From the NCBI GenBank assembly GCA_902564385.1, contig CACFAT010000005.1:1-64000 (forward strand): a stretch of DNA of 64,000 nt. The letters are read 5' to 3'. This DNA comes from an uncultured Pelagibacteraceae bacterium (GTDB lineage: Bacteria; Pseudomonadota; Alphaproteobacteria; Pelagibacterales; Pelagibacteraceae). Below, in pieces: positions 13,633 through 24,378 of this stretch (position 1 is its first letter; the number at the start of each line of letters is the position of its first letter). Made by a program: the position numbers and the translations under genes. The notes under the pieces are model-generated. The model had not been told where the DNA came from. It was given only the letters and a program-made list of their open reading frames with translations, and made no database searches.

Positions 13633-15552
13633 TTAGATTGAAGGGGCTTTATTTAGATCAGAGTATTTTTTTATAAATTCTTTCAAAGCCATATTTTCTT
13701 GTTTATTAGAATCCAATCTTCTAATAGTTACACTGTTGGAGTCAACTTCTTTTTTTCCACAGATCAATAACATTGGTACTTTTGTTAAAGAATGATCTCT
13801 TATTTTATAATTTAAATTGTGATTTTTAAGATCCACCTCAACAATCAAACCACTCCGTTTTAATTCCTTAGCTACACTTTTAGCATATTCATCAAAATCA
13901 CTGGAGATTGGAATAACCACTGCCTGCAAAGGTGATATCCAAAATGGCAGCTTGCCTGCATAATTCTCTATAAGGATACCTATGAACCTTTCTAAAGATC
14001 CAAATAATGCCCTGTGTAACATTACAGGTACTTTTTTAGTTCCATCTTTATCAACAAAAGAAGCTCCTAATCTACCTGGTAAATTTAAATCAACTTGCAA
14101 GGTTCCACACTGCCAATCTCTCCCGATTGCATCTCTTAAAACAAATTCAATTTTTGGTCCATAGAATGCGCCCTCACCTTTATTAATTGAGTACTCTAGC
14201 TTTGTCGCTTTGATTGCCTCTAACAAAGCAGCCTCTGACTTATCCCAAACTTTATCGTCTCCAACTCTTAAATCTGGTCTATCTGAATATTTTAAAATAA
14301 CATCTTCAAAACCAAGATCTTTATAGATTTCTAAAATTAAATTTGTAACACTCAAACATTCTTCGGTAATTTGTTCTTCTGTGCAAAAAATATGTGCATC
14401 ATCTTGAGTAAAAGCTCTTACACGTAATAATCCATGCAATGCACCTGAAGGTTCATATCTGTGAACTTTTCCAAATTCTGACATCTTTAAAGGTAAGTCT
14501 CTATAACTTTTAAGTCCTTGATTAAATACTTGAACACAACCAGGACAATTCATGGGTTTAATTGCAAATACTTTTTCATCTGGTGTAGTTGAAGTATACA
14601 TATTAGCTCCAAATTTTTCCCAGTGGCCAGATTTTTCCCACAAAGATCTATCTAGTATTTCTGGCGTATTTATCTCTTTGTAACCATCGTGATCTTGTTT
14701 CATTCTCATATAAGAAACTAATTTTTGGAACAAATTCCATCCTTTCTGGTGCCAAAAAACAGATCCAGGACTTTCTTCTCTAAAATGAAATAAATCCATC
14801 TCTTTTCCAATTTTTCTATGATCTCTTTTTTCTGCTTCCTCAATTCTCTGAAGATAAAGGTCTAATTCTTTTTGAGTTGCCCAACCAGTACCATATATTC
14901 TTTGAAGCATTTCATTATTAGAGTCACCACGCCAATAAGCTCCAGATACTTTTGTCAGTTTAAAAGCCTTACCTATTTTACCAGAAGATACTAAATGAGG
15001 ACCTCTACATAAATCATGCCATGTTTCGCCATGATGATAAATCGTAAGTTCTTCGTTTTTTGGAATGCTCTCAATTATCTCAGCTTTATATTTTTCTCCA
15101 ATTTTTTTAAAATGACTTATTGCTTTATCTCTCTCCCAAACTTCTTTTCTTGTTTTTACATCTTTATCTATTATCTCTGACATTTTTTTTTCAATCTTTT
15201 TTAGATCATCGCTAGTAAAAGGCTCTTTTCTTGCAAAATCATAGTAAAATCCATTTTCTATAACTGGCCCAATTGTTACCTGTGTGCCTGGGTATAGTTC
15301 TTGAACAGCCATTGCCATTATATGTGCAGTGTCATGTCTAATGACTTCTAAACCCTCAGGATCTTTAGCTGTAAATATTTCAATAGAACAATCTTGATCA
15401 ATAACAGTATATAAATCTTTAAGTTCACCGTTTATGCTCATCACCAAAGCTTGCTTACCTAAAGACTTGCTTATTTTTTCAGCAACCTCTTTGCCTGTCA
15501 CACTTTTTTCAAAGTTTAATTTTTTTCCATCAGGTAATGTAATATTTGGCAT
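13633..15552 (-). CDS. thrS: Threonyl-tRNA synthetase
   Basis: Charges tRNA-Thr. In order: an N-terminal TGS domain (residues 1-62), an editing domain with HDTAHIMAMAV and a distal HGETWHDLCRGPH, a class II catalytic core with zinc ligand Cys in MNCPGC, motif 2 FGKVHRYEPSGALHGLLRVR, and motif 3 HRALFGSLERF. A C-terminal anticodon-binding domain completes the protein. Length 639 is normal. The ATG shares one base with the stop of the upstream glycosyltransferase gene. Confidence 0.98.
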   Translation of the reverse strand: MPNITLPDGKKLNFEKSVTGKEVAEKISKSLGKQALVMSINGELKDLYTVIDQDCSIEIFTAKDPEGLEVIRHDTAHIMAMAVQELYPGTQVTIGPVIENGFYYDFARKEPFTSDDLKKIEKKMSEIIDKDVKTRKEVWERDKAISHFKKIGEKYKAEIIESIPKNEELTIYHHGETWHDLCRGPHLVSSGKIGKAFKLTKVSGAYWRGDSNNEMLQRIYGTGWATQKELDLYLQRIEEAEKRDHRKIGKEMDLFHFREESPGSVFWHQKGWNLFQKLVSYMRMKQDHDGYKEINTPEILDRSLWEKSGHWEKFGANMYTSTTPDEKVFAIKPMNCPGCVQVFNQGLKSYRDLPLKMSEFGKVHRYEPSGALHGLLRVRAFTQDDAHIFCTEEQITEECLSVTNLILEIYKDLGFEDVILKYSDRPDLRVGDDKVWDKSEAALLEAIKATKLEYSINKGEGAFYGPKIEFVLRDAIGRDWQCGTLQVDLNLPGRLGASFVDKDGTKKVPVMLHRALFGSLERFIGILIENYAGKLPFWISPLQAVVIPISSDFDEYAKSVAKELKRSGLIVEVDLKNHNLNYKIRDHSLTKVPMLLICGKKEVDSNSVTIRRLDSNKQENMALKEFIKKYSDLNKAPSI

Positions 15553-16706
15553 TAGTTTATTAATTTTTTATACTCTGAATAAGTAGAAAAACACATTTTT
15601 TCAACATTAAATTTTGAAACGACATTTTTTCTACCTTCTATGCCCATTTGATTGATAGTCTGTTCATCTAAATTTATAATTTCTATTAATTTTTTTGAAA
15701 GATCCTCAGAGTTATTTGCTTCAAATAAAAATCCTGTTTTATTTTCATTTATAGTCTCTTTTGACCCCCCAATATTACTTGCAACTATTGGTTTTTTCAT
15801 TGCCTGAGCTTCAACAGATATTCTTCCAAAGGCTTCTGGTTCTATAGATGAAGAAACTATGATGTCTGATACTTTGTAAGCTAAAGGCATATTTTTACAA
15901 TGATCTATAAATTTTACTTGGTTAGTTAATCTGTACTGTTCAACTAACCTAATAAGTTTCTTTTTATAAAGTTCTCTTCCTTGATCGCTTCCAAGAATAA
16001 TTACATTAAATACCTCATGTCCTAAATTAATATTCACTTTATTAATAGCATCTAAAAACATTTCTTGGCCTTTCCATTCTGTTAATCTTCCAGGCAATAG
16101 AACGGTTTTTCTCTCAATTTTAAGTCCCCATGATTTAAATAATTCGTCTTCCTCTGTTTCTATAGTAGTTGATGGATCAAAATAATCAGTATTAATGCCC
16201 CTAAATATCACCAAGAATTTTTTTTTATCATTAAGGTATTCAGAGTAGTTTTCTTTAATATGCGAAAATATAAAATTAGACCCAGCAATAATTAAATCTG
16301 ATCTCAACATTACAGAATTATATAATTTTTTTAATTTACTTTTAAAATTATATGTTCCATGAAATGTAGTTACAAATTTACGTCGTGTGATTTTGGTAGC
16401 TAACAAACAAGACCATGCAGGTGCTCTACTTCTCGCGTGAACAATATTAATTCCATAAAATAAAATTATTAGAGAAATAATTATTGAATTAATAAAAACT
16501 AAAATGGGGTTTTTGGAATTAACAGGTAATCTTATATATTTAACTTTTTTTTTATCTATAAACTTTGTTAATTCACCACCGTTGCATATTAAAAAAGATT
16601 TACAATCATTTTCATGTAGATAGTGTGCGATATCATAACATCCTGTTTCTGCGCCACCGTATCCAAGTTTTGGTATAACTTGCAGAACTTTCAATTTTGA
16701 ATGCAT
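15552..16706 (-). CDS. Family GT4 glycosyltransferase
   Basis: A 384-residue GT-B fold glycosyltransferase. The N-terminal glycine-rich donor/acceptor loop is VIPKLGYGGAETG. An internal hydrophobic helix (about residues 70-90, membrane association) follows. The C-terminal Rossmann domain has LLPGRLTEWKGQEMFLDAI and the nucleotide-sugar motif EPEAFGRISVEAQAM (E-x7-E). The likely role is lipopolysaccharide or other envelope glycan synthesis; the acceptor cannot be read from sequence. It overlaps thrS by 1 nt and heads the minus-strand operon. A 42-bp gap separates it from the divergent hydrolase gene. Confidence 0.85.
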   Translation of the reverse strand: MHSKLKVLQVIPKLGYGGAETGCYDIAHYLHENDCKSFLICNGGELTKFIDKKKVKYIRLPVNSKNPILVFINSIIISLIILFYGINIVHARSRAPAWSCLLATKITRRKFVTTFHGTYNFKSKLKKLYNSVMLRSDLIIAGSNFIFSHIKENYSEYLNDKKKFLVIFRGINTDYFDPSTTIETEEDELFKSWGLKIERKTVLLPGRLTEWKGQEMFLDAINKVNINLGHEVFNVIILGSDQGRELYKKKLIRLVEQYRLTNQVKFIDHCKNMPLAYKVSDIIVSSSIEPEAFGRISVEAQAMKKPIVASNIGGSKETINENKTGFLFEANNSEDLSKKLIEIINLDEQTINQMGIEGRKNVVSKFNVEKMCFSTYSEYKKLIN

Positions 16707-16748
16707 ATGGTAGAGTTATAATATTTCAAATCAATTTTAATACTTTAT

Positions 16749-17510
16749 ATGAAAAAATTTAAATTTCTAAAAATTTCTAAAACAAAAAAACTAAGATATA
16801 TAAGCAATTATTATAAGAAAAATCTTTATATTATATTTTTACCAGGTTTTGCATCCGATATAGAAGGAGACAAACCTAAAAGATTTTTAAACTATGCTAA
16901 AAAAAATAAATTTGGTTTTTTGGCACTAGAATATTCTGGATATGGAAAATCTTCAGGTGAATTTACAAAAGGGAATATTTCCACTTGGGCAAATGATGCA
17001 AAACAGACTATTAAGAATATAGTTAAAAAAAATGATATAATTTTAATAGGTTCTAGTATGGGTGCTTGGATTTCTTTATTATTATTTAAATCAATTAAGA
17101 AACAGATTAAAGGCTTTATGGGAATTGGCTCTGCTCCAGAATTTTTAACAAGAATAATGTGGAAAAAATTTTCAAAAAAGACAAAGAGTGAAATTATCAA
17201 AAAAGGTATTAGCAAAATTAAAAATGGTGGGTATGAATATCTCATAACTAATCAATTAATTAAAGATGGAAGAAAAAAACAAAATAAAGTTTTGAATGTT
17301 AAAATTCCAATGAAAATACCTGTTACTATGGTCCATGGTCAAAAAGATGAAGTTGTACCAATTAAATACTCAAGAGAAGTTTTAAAAATTTTCAGCAAAG
17401 CAAAAAAAAAATTAAATATAATTAAGAAGGGTGACCATAGTCTCTCGTCAAAAAAAAATCTAAATATTATTTGTAAAGAGTTAGATAATATTATTAAGAA
17501 TACTAACTAG
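16749..17510 (+). CDS. Alpha/beta hydrolase (ABHD10-like esterase)
   Basis: A 253-residue serine hydrolase with oxyanion region FLPGFASDIEGDK, nucleophile elbow GSSMGAW (Ser near residue 101), an acid region in HGQKDEVVP, and catalytic His in KGDHSLS near the C-terminus. The pattern resembles the bacterial relatives of mitochondrial ABHD10 depalmitoylase/esterase. The substrate is unknown. The 3' end overlaps gltB by 8 bp in convergent orientation. Confidence 0.8.
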   Translation: MKKFKFLKISKTKKLRYISNYYKKNLYIIFLPGFASDIEGDKPKRFLNYAKKNKFGFLALEYSGYGKSSGEFTKGNISTWANDAKQTIKNIVKKNDIILIGSSMGAWISLLLFKSIKKQIKGFMGIGSAPEFLTRIMWKKFSKKTKSEIIKKGISKIKNGGYEYLITNQLIKDGRKKQNKVLNVKIPMKIPVTMVHGQKDEVVPIKYSREVLKIFSKAKKKLNIIKKGDHSLSSKKNLNIICKELDNIIKNTN

Positions 17511-20500
17511 CTTGACCGACTAATTTTTTGTTTGATATAGGATTTTCTAACTTATCTAACATTTCTTTTGGACAAACTTGGACGAAATTATTTATTTCAT
17601 TTTCAAAATTCTCAACAATTTTTTTCGAGATTGTTGAATTTGTTTCTATCGCATGCTCTTGAATAAATTTCCTTAGATGCTCAATCCAAAATTTAGTTTC
17701 TGGAGTTTGCCAAACTACACTTTCAGGATTTACTTTTTTATCAAATTGATTTTCAGGGTCATAAATAAATGCCATACCTCCTGTCATGCCAGCTCCAAAA
17801 TTATCGCCAATATCTCCTAATATAATAATATTTCCACCTGTCATGTATTCACAACCATTTGAGTCACAACCTTCTACTACTGCAGTTGCACCTGAATTTC
17901 TAACAGCAAATCTCTCTCCTGCTTGTCCTGCAGCTAATAATTTTCCTGAAGTTGCTCCATACAAAACAGTATTTCCAATAATAGTATTTTCATTTGAAAC
18001 AAGGTTGCTTTCATCTTGTAATTTAATCACAATAGTTCCACCTGATAATCCTTTGGCAACATAATCATTTGCATCCCCTTTTAAAATTAGTTTTAATCCT
18101 TTAATAGCAAAAGCACCAAAGGATTGGCCTGCTGAACCTTTAAAATTTAATTCGATCGAATTTTCATCAAGGTTGTTATTTCCAAATTTTTTGTACAAAT
18201 GATAAGAAATTCTAGTACCAACTGCTCTATCAGTATTTTGAATTTCAAATTCTTGATTTATTTTTTCTTTTTTATCTATTTTGTCTTCTATTTCTGGCCA
18301 TATTTTTTGGTCTAAAGTATCTGGAACAGAATTAATTTCAGGTTTCTCACAATATCTTTTATTTTTTCCAGGATCTGCCTGAACAAAAAGAGGATTTAAG
18401 TCTAGATCATCCAAGTTTGGTGATCCTTTGCTTACTTGCCTTAGTAAGTCAGTTCTTCCAATTACTTCATTTAAAGATTTGAAACCAAGATCAGCAAGTA
18501 TTTGTCTTACTTCCTCTGCTATAAATGTAAAAAGGTTAACTACTTTTTCAGGAGTTCCTGAAAATTTCTCTCTTAATTTATCATCTTGTGTGCAAACACC
18601 CACTGGACATGTATTTGAATGACATTGCCTGACCATTATACATCCCATTGCGACTAAAGCAGTTGTTGCTACGCCAAATTCTTCTGCTCCCATCATGGCT
18701 GCAATTACAACATCTCTTCCTGTTTTTATTCCACCGTCAGTTCTAAGCGTAACTTGATGTCTCAAGTTATTTAAAGTCAATACCTGATTTGCTTCTGTTA
18801 ATCCCATCTCCCAAGGAACTCCAACATATTTAACGCTTGTCTGTGGAGTGGCTCCTGTGCCTCCTGAGTGCCCTGAGATTAAAATTATGTCTGCTTTAGC
18901 TTTTGCAACTCCAGCAGCTATCGTTCCGATTCCTGATGAAGCAACCAATTTAACTCCAACCCTAGCCTTAGGATTTATTTGTTTTAAATCATAAATTAAT
19001 TGAGCTAGATCTTCTATTGAGTAAATATCATGATGTGGTGGAGGTGATATTAAAGTAACCCCTGGCGTTGAGTGTCTCAATCTCGCAATTTCATCCGTAA
19101 CTTTAAAACCTGGTAATTGTCCACCTTCACCTGGTTTAGCGCCCTGTGCAATTTTGATTTCAATCTCATTACAATTATTTAAGTAATTAATGGTTACTCC
19201 AAATCTAGCTGATGCAATTTGTTTAACCCTTGAATTTGCACTATCTCCATTCTCCATAATCTTAAATCTTTTCTCATCTTCTCCACCTTCACCACTACAA
19301 GATGCACCTTTAATTCTGTTCATACCTACAGCAAGAGTTTCATGTGCTTCTTTAGATAAAGCTCCATGAGACATACTTCCACTTCCAAATCTTTTTAATA
19401 TATTAGATGCAGGCTCAACATTAGATATATCGATGGGATTTTTAGATTTAAAATCCACTAAATCTCTTAAACTTATTGGATTTAGACCATAAATACCTTT
19501 TGTGTATTTTTTATATATTTCATAAGATCCTTGTCCAACCGCAGTTTGCAGTAAATGAATTAGTTTGCCTTGATACTGATGTGTTTCACCATTTTTTCTA
19601 TATCTGTAAATACCTCCAATAGGTAAAATATTTGAGTTATTGAAAAATGCTTCTTTGTGTATAGTTCTGATTTTCTTTTCTATTCCTTTTAAACCAATTC
19701 CAGAAATCTTTGATAACATCCCAGGAAAGTAATCTTTCACAATTGTTCTGCTTAGTCCCACAGTTTCAAAATTACATCCACCTCTATAAGAACTTAAAAC
19801 AGAAATTCCCATTTTAGACATTATTTTAAGAAGACCGAGATTGACTGATTTAATGTATCTTGAAACACATTCATCAAAAGTGAAATTTCCAAATAATTTC
19901 TTAGAATGTCTTTGATATAAGCTATCAAAAGCTAAATAAGGGTTCACAGTAGTCGCACCAACACCAATTAATGTCGCAAAAGAGTGAGTATCTAAAGCAT
20001 CTCCAGTTTGAACATTAATAGAAACGTAACCTCTTAAACCTAATTTAACTAAATGTGTATTTATTGCCCCTATACATAAAAGCATCGGCATTGGCATTCT
20101 ATTTTCTGAAATATTTTTATCTGATAATATTATTTGTTTAATTCCCTCTCTAACAGCTTGTTCAGACTTAACTTTGAGTAAATTTATTGATGTCTCTAAA
20201 TCATCATCTTTGCTGAATGTACAATCTAAAACTTTATAATTATTTCCAAAGAATTTCAAAAATTTTTCAAATTGTGCATTTGATAATATCGGACTATTTA
20301 AGACATAAATATTGTCTTTAGTTAACTTACTAAAATCTAAAATATTACCAAGATTTCCAAATCTTGTCTTTAAACTCATGACTTTATTTTCTCTTAGAGA
20401 GTCAATTGGTGGATTTGTAACCTGACTAAAGTTTTGTCTAAAGTAATGATATAGTGGTCTATATTTGTCAGATAAAACTGCTAAAGGCGTGTCATCACCC

Positions 20501-21999
20501 ATTGAGCCTGTTGCTTCTTTAGCGTCTTCTGCCATTGGATGAAGAATTAATTCTAAATCTTCTATGCTATATCCAAAACAATGTTGAAAATTCCTCAAAC
20601 TTTGGCCTTCTAGCTCTACTTTTTCAGTTTCTGCCTCTAATTTTTTATCAAGATCAATAATCTGATTGTTGTAATGCTTATATTCTTTTGAGAGGTAGTT
20701 TTTTATTTCATCGTTTGAATATACTTTGCCTTTTTCTATTCTTACTCCTAATATTTCTCCAGGTCCTAATCTTCCTTTAGATACAATTTTTTTCTCATTT
20801 AAATCTATCATTCCTGTTTCACTTCCTGCAAAAAGAAGTTTGTCTCTTGTCACTGTATATCTAAGTGGTCTTAATCCATTTCTGTCGGTTGCAACAATTA
20901 CCCATTCATTATCTGTTGCAGCTATAGCAGCTGGCCCATCCCAAGGCTCCATGGTACTATTTAAAAAATTGAATAGTTGTTGATGATCTTTTTTTAAAAC
21001 CTTATTTTTTTTTGACCAGGCGTCTGGTATTAACATTAATTTTGCTAGAGGAGCAGGTTGTCCAGAAATATTTAATAACTCAAAAACATTATCTAATGAT
21101 GCAGAGTCAGAATTTCCTGCTGGTATTACGGGCTTAAGATTCTCTATATTTTCGAAAACTGGACTAAACATCTCTTCTTCATGAACTTTCATCCAATTAA
21201 AATTTCCTTTAAGGGTATTTATTTCACCATTATGCGCTATAGATCTAAACGGTTGAGCTAAGTCCCAACTAGGCGCAGTATTGGTTGAAAATCTTTGGTG
21301 AAATATTGCATACCTAGATATAAATCTTTCATCTTTTAAGTCAGTATAAAAATCTGACAAAGCTTCTGCTAAAAACATTCCTTTATAAATGATAGATTTA
21401 GAACTAAATGAACATATATAAAAATTATTTAATTGATTATTGAGAGCTTCTTTTTCAATTACTCTTCTAGTTTCATACAATTTTTGTTCCAGAGATTTAT
21501 TGACAACTTTTTTGTCATTGTATGTGAACAATACTTGAGTAATTTCAGGTCTTGTTTGTTCAGCTTTTTCTCCTAAGACAGAGGGATCAACAGGAACTTG
21601 TCTCCAGCCATAGATACTAAAATTTCTCTTTGTTAGTTCACTTTCAACAATAGTTCTACATTGCTCTTGAGCGCTATAATCATTTCTTGGTAAGAAAATC
21701 ATACCCACGCATAGTTCAGAATTATCATGTTTATGACCAGTGACTTCAATTTTTTCCTCAAAGAAATCTTTAGGAATTTCAATATGGATTCCAGCACCAT
21801 CTCCTGTTTTTCCGTCTGCATCGATTGCTCCCCTATGCCAAACAGCTTTTAAGGCATCGATTCCATATTCTACGACTTTTCTTGATTTTAGACCTTCGGT
21901 AGATGCTACTAAACCTACACCACATGCATCATGTTCCATTTCTTCAGAGTAAACATGATTACTTTTTAAAATTTTTAAATTTTTATTTCTTAACTTCAT
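17503..21999 (-). CDS. gltB: Glutamate synthase (NADPH) large subunit
   Basis: GOGAT alpha subunit: glutamine plus 2-oxoglutarate gives two glutamates. The class II glutaminase begins at the Cys of MEHDACGVGL after a 25-residue propeptide. A central linker, an FMN/2-oxoglutarate TIM barrel (SGEGGED, KLVASSGIGTIAAGVAKA, GHSGGTGATPQ), and a 3Fe-4S cysteine cluster in RQCHSNTCPVGVC follow. A C-terminal beta-helix (GxxxG repeats, GGNIIILGDIGDNFGAGMTGG) completes it. At 1498 residues it is full length. The ATG overlaps the gltD stop (TAATG). Confidence 0.98.
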   Translation of the reverse strand: MKLRNKNLKILKSNHVYSEEMEHDACGVGLVASTEGLKSRKVVEYGIDALKAVWHRGAIDADGKTGDGAGIHIEIPKDFFEEKIEVTGHKHDNSELCVGMIFLPRNDYSAQEQCRTIVESELTKRNFSIYGWRQVPVDPSVLGEKAEQTRPEITQVLFTYNDKKVVNKSLEQKLYETRRVIEKEALNNQLNNFYICSFSSKSIIYKGMFLAEALSDFYTDLKDERFISRYAIFHQRFSTNTAPSWDLAQPFRSIAHNGEINTLKGNFNWMKVHEEEMFSPVFENIENLKPVIPAGNSDSASLDNVFELLNISGQPAPLAKLMLIPDAWSKKNKVLKKDHQQLFNFLNSTMEPWDGPAAIAATDNEWVIVATDRNGLRPLRYTVTRDKLLFAGSETGMIDLNEKKIVSKGRLGPGEILGVRIEKGKVYSNDEIKNYLSKEYKHYNNQIIDLDKKLEAETEKVELEGQSLRNFQHCFGYSIEDLELILHPMAEDAKEATGSMGDDTPLAVLSDKYRPLYHYFRQNFSQVTNPPIDSLRENKVMSLKTRFGNLGNILDFSKLTKDNIYVLNSPILSNAQFEKFLKFFGNNYKVLDCTFSKDDDLETSINLLKVKSEQAVREGIKQIILSDKNISENRMPMPMLLCIGAINTHLVKLGLRGYVSINVQTGDALDTHSFATLIGVGATTVNPYLAFDSLYQRHSKKLFGNFTFDECVSRYIKSVNLGLLKIMSKMGISVLSSYRGGCNFETVGLSRTIVKDYFPGMLSKISGIGLKGIEKKIRTIHKEAFFNNSNILPIGGIYRYRKNGETHQYQGKLIHLLQTAVGQGSYEIYKKYTKGIYGLNPISLRDLVDFKSKNPIDISNVEPASNILKRFGSGSMSHGALSKEAHETLAVGMNRIKGASCSGEGGEDEKRFKIMENGDSANSRVKQIASARFGVTINYLNNCNEIEIKIAQGAKPGEGGQLPGFKVTDEIARLRHSTPGVTLISPPPHHDIYSIEDLAQLIYDLKQINPKARVGVKLVASSGIGTIAAGVAKAKADIILISGHSGGTGATPQTSVKYVGVPWEMGLTEANQVLTLNNLRHQVTLRTDGGIKTGRDVVIAAMMGAEEFGVATTALVAMGCIMVRQCHSNTCPVGVCTQDDKLREKFSGTPEKVVNLFTFIAEEVRQILADLGFKSLNEVIGRTDLLRQVSKGSPNLDDLDLNPLFVQADPGKNKRYCEKPEINSVPDTLDQKIWPEIEDKIDKKEKINQEFEIQNTDRAVGTRISYHLYKKFGNNNLDENSIELNFKGSAGQSFGAFAIKGLKLILKGDANDYVAKGLSGGTIVIKLQDESNLVSNENTIIGNTVLYGATSGKLLAAGQAGERFAVRNSGATAVVEGCDSNGCEYMTGGNIIILGDIGDNFGAGMTGGMAFIYDPENQFDKKVNPESVVWQTPETKFWIEHLRKFIQEHAIETNSTISKKIVENFENEINNFVQVCPKEMLDKLENPISNKKLVGQAS

Positions 22000-23432
22000 T
22001 AAGCAACTCTAAGTTTTTGTTTACTTTGTAAATAATTGTCAATTGATGTTGCGGCATCTCTTCCGTCTTTGATACCCCAAACCACTAAAGATGCTCCACG
22101 AACTATATCTCCGGCTGCAAAAACTCCCTCTATACTAGTTTCCATTGTATCAAAATCCGCTTTTATTGTTCCCCATCTTGATACTTGTAATTTTTCTTCA
22201 TTAAATAATTTTGGAAGATCTTCTGGATCAAATCCAAGTGCTTTGATTACAAGATCAGCTTTAATTTCAAAATCTGAATTTTCTTCAACAACTGGTTTTC
22301 TTCTACCGCTATCATCTGGCTCACCCAATTTCATTTTATTAACAACTACACTTTCAATTTTATTTGTTCCCTTAAACTCTTTAGGGCTTGTTAACCAAAT
22401 AAATTCAACACCTTCTTCCTCTGCATTGCCAACTTCTCTTGCTGATCCTGGCATATTTTCTCTATCTCTTCTATACAAACATTTTACAGATTTAGCATTC
22501 TGTCTCACTGAAGTCCTTAAGCAGTCCATTGCTGTATCGCCACCACCAATTACTACAACATCTTTGCCTTCAGCATTTAAAGTTCCGTTATCAAACAACT
22601 CAACTTTATCACCTAGTCCTTTTTTATTTGATGCTGTCAAAAATTCCATTGCAGGGAAAATATTACTCAAATCGTTACCAGGTAGATTAACTTCTCTAGC
22701 TTTATAAACTCCTGTAGCTATTAAAATTGCATCATGTTTTTCTCTTAACTCCATCAAGCTGGAATCTTTTCCAACTTCAAAGTTTAAGACAAATTTAATT
22801 CCACTTTCTTCTAAAAGTTTTATTCTTCTTTGAACAACATGCTTTTCTAATTTAAATCCTGGGATACCATATATTAGTAGCCCTCCAGCTCTGTCATAAC
22901 GATCATATATAGTTACCTTGTATCCTTTTTTTCTGAGTTGTTCTCCACAAGCAAGTCCAGCAGGACCAGAACCTATAATTCCTACACTCTCATTTTTTTC
23001 ACTATTTATTTCTATTGGTTTAACCCAACCATTTTCCCAGGCTTTCTCTGTGATATATTTTTCTATTGATCCAATAGTTACTGTTCCATGACCCGATTGC
23101 TCTATTACACAATTTCCTTCACACAGCCTATCCTGGGGGCAAATTCTTCCACAAACTTCTGGCATGTTGTTTGTGCTTTGTGATAATTGATAAGCTTCCT
23201 CATATCTTCCCTCTGCCGTTAGTTTAAGCCAATCTGGTATATTGTTACTTAATGGACAATGAACTTGGCAAAATGGTACTCCACATTGGGAACATCTGCT
23301 TGACTGCTGAACAGCTCTATCTTTTAGAAATTCTTGATATATCTCATCAAAATCCTCTTTTCGGTCTGATATATCTCTTTTAGGTGGATTTTGTTGACCT
23401 ATATCAACAAACTTAAGCATTTTTTCTGACAT
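21999..23432 (-). CDS. gltD: Glutamate synthase (NADPH) small subunit
   Basis: NADPH-oxidising beta subunit of GOGAT. N-terminal cysteine clusters for 4Fe-4S centres (CSQCGVPFCQVHCP and CGRICPQDRLCEGNC) precede an FAD Rossmann motif IIGSGPAGLACGEQL and an NADPH site VVIGGGDTAMDCLRT. The C-terminal GVFAAGDIVRGASLVVWGI is typical. Length is 477. It is first in the gltD-gltB operon, the main ammonium assimilation route together with glutamine synthetase, which is not in this window. A small inverted repeat (AAATATT-gact-AATATTT, 23486-23503) lies upstream and could be an operator, but this is weak. Confidence 0.97.
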   Translation of the reverse strand: MSEKMLKFVDIGQQNPPKRDISDRKEDFDEIYQEFLKDRAVQQSSRCSQCGVPFCQVHCPLSNNIPDWLKLTAEGRYEEAYQLSQSTNNMPEVCGRICPQDRLCEGNCVIEQSGHGTVTIGSIEKYITEKAWENGWVKPIEINSEKNESVGIIGSGPAGLACGEQLRKKGYKVTIYDRYDRAGGLLIYGIPGFKLEKHVVQRRIKLLEESGIKFVLNFEVGKDSSLMELREKHDAILIATGVYKAREVNLPGNDLSNIFPAMEFLTASNKKGLGDKVELFDNGTLNAEGKDVVVIGGGDTAMDCLRTSVRQNAKSVKCLYRRDRENMPGSAREVGNAEEEGVEFIWLTSPKEFKGTNKIESVVVNKMKLGEPDDSGRRKPVVEENSDFEIKADLVIKALGFDPEDLPKLFNEEKLQVSRWGTIKADFDTMETSIEGVFAAGDIVRGASLVVWGIKDGRDAATSIDNYLQSKQKLRVA

Positions 23433-23610
23433 GGTGGACGCTATATATACGATAAAAATTTAATAATAAACAATTACAAGGTCATAAATATTGACTAATA
23501 TTTCACAAAACTTAAGTAAATCAGCGGTTTTTTCTTATTATGCATAGATGATATGCAAATATGTAATTGCTTTAATTTGGTTACAATTTCATTATGAAGT
23601 ATTGGATCTA

Positions 23611-24378
23611 ATGATTTCAAAATATGTGGAGACGCTAATTTTATCAATTATTCAAGGAATATCTGAGTTTATTCCAGTAAGCTCGTCTGCACATCTTTTA
23701 ATTATATCAAGATTAAGTGACTTCAATGTTAGCAACCTACAATTAGATATTAGTCTGCATTTAGGTTCTTTGTTAGCAATTATTTTATTTTTTAGAAAAG
23801 AGTTAATAAATATCGTTAATAATAAAAATATATTTCTACTAATAATTCTTGGGTCTATACCATTAGTTATTGTTGGTTATATTTTTTACTCCACAAATTT
23901 AATTGATCAATTTAGAAACTTAAAAGTTGTCGCTTGGACAACTTTGTTTTTTGGAATTTTATTATACTTTTCAGATAAGTTTGAATTGAAAAATAAAATT
24001 TCTTCAGAATTAAATATTAAAAGTATTATTATAATAGGGTTATTTCAGATTTTAGCTATTATTCCAGGAGTCAGTAGATCGGGTATAGTAATTACAGCTT
24101 CAAGATTTTTAAAATTTGACAGAGTTGAATCATCAAAGATAGCTTTTTATTTGTCTATTCCAGCTTTAGCAGGTGCAAGTATTTTGGGATTTAAAGATGT
24201 TATTAATGATCAAATAAATTTTGATGCTATATTTATTTTTTCTACTTCAGTTTCATTTTTATTTTCTTATTTTACAATTAAATATTTTCTTATTTATGTT
24301 AAAATGTTTAGTTTAGGTTTTTTTGTTATTTATAGAATAGTTTTAAGTATTATTCTTTTTTCAATTATTTACTTATGA
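23611..24378 (+). CDS. uppP: Undecaprenyl-diphosphatase (BacA/UppP family)
   Basis: Integral membrane phosphatase that recycles undecaprenyl pyrophosphate for peptidoglycan and envelope glycans. Family motifs are ISEFIPVSSSAHLLI (usually (E/Q)GLTEFLPISSTGH) and the second block IPGVSRSGIVITASRFL. About eight membrane segments give 255 residues. I place the start at the ATG of MISKYVETL (23611), because this matches the usual UppP N-terminus; an in-frame ATG at 23548 would add 21 unmatched residues. The 3' end overlaps the convergent EamA gene by 6 bp. Confidence 0.92.
   Translation: MISKYVETLILSIIQGISEFIPVSSSAHLLIISRLSDFNVSNLQLDISLHLGSLLAIILFFRKELINIVNNKNIFLLIILGSIPLVIVGYIFYSTNLIDQFRNLKVVAWTTLFFGILLYFSDKFELKNKISSELNIKSIIIIGLFQILAIIPGVSRSGIVITASRFLKFDRVESSKIAFYLSIPALAGASILGFKDVINDQINFDAIFIFSTSVSFLFSYFTIKYFLIYVKMFSLGFFVIYRIVLSIILFSIIYL

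Noticed and set aside
23486..23503. Inverted repeat AAATATT-gact-AATATTT upstream of gltD as a regulator site
   Set aside because: Short and AT-only; in this composition it may arise by chance. Noted in the gltD entry only.
23548..23610. 21-residue N-terminal extension of UppP
   Set aside because: It does not match the family N-terminus, and the internal ATG at 23611 gives a canonical start.
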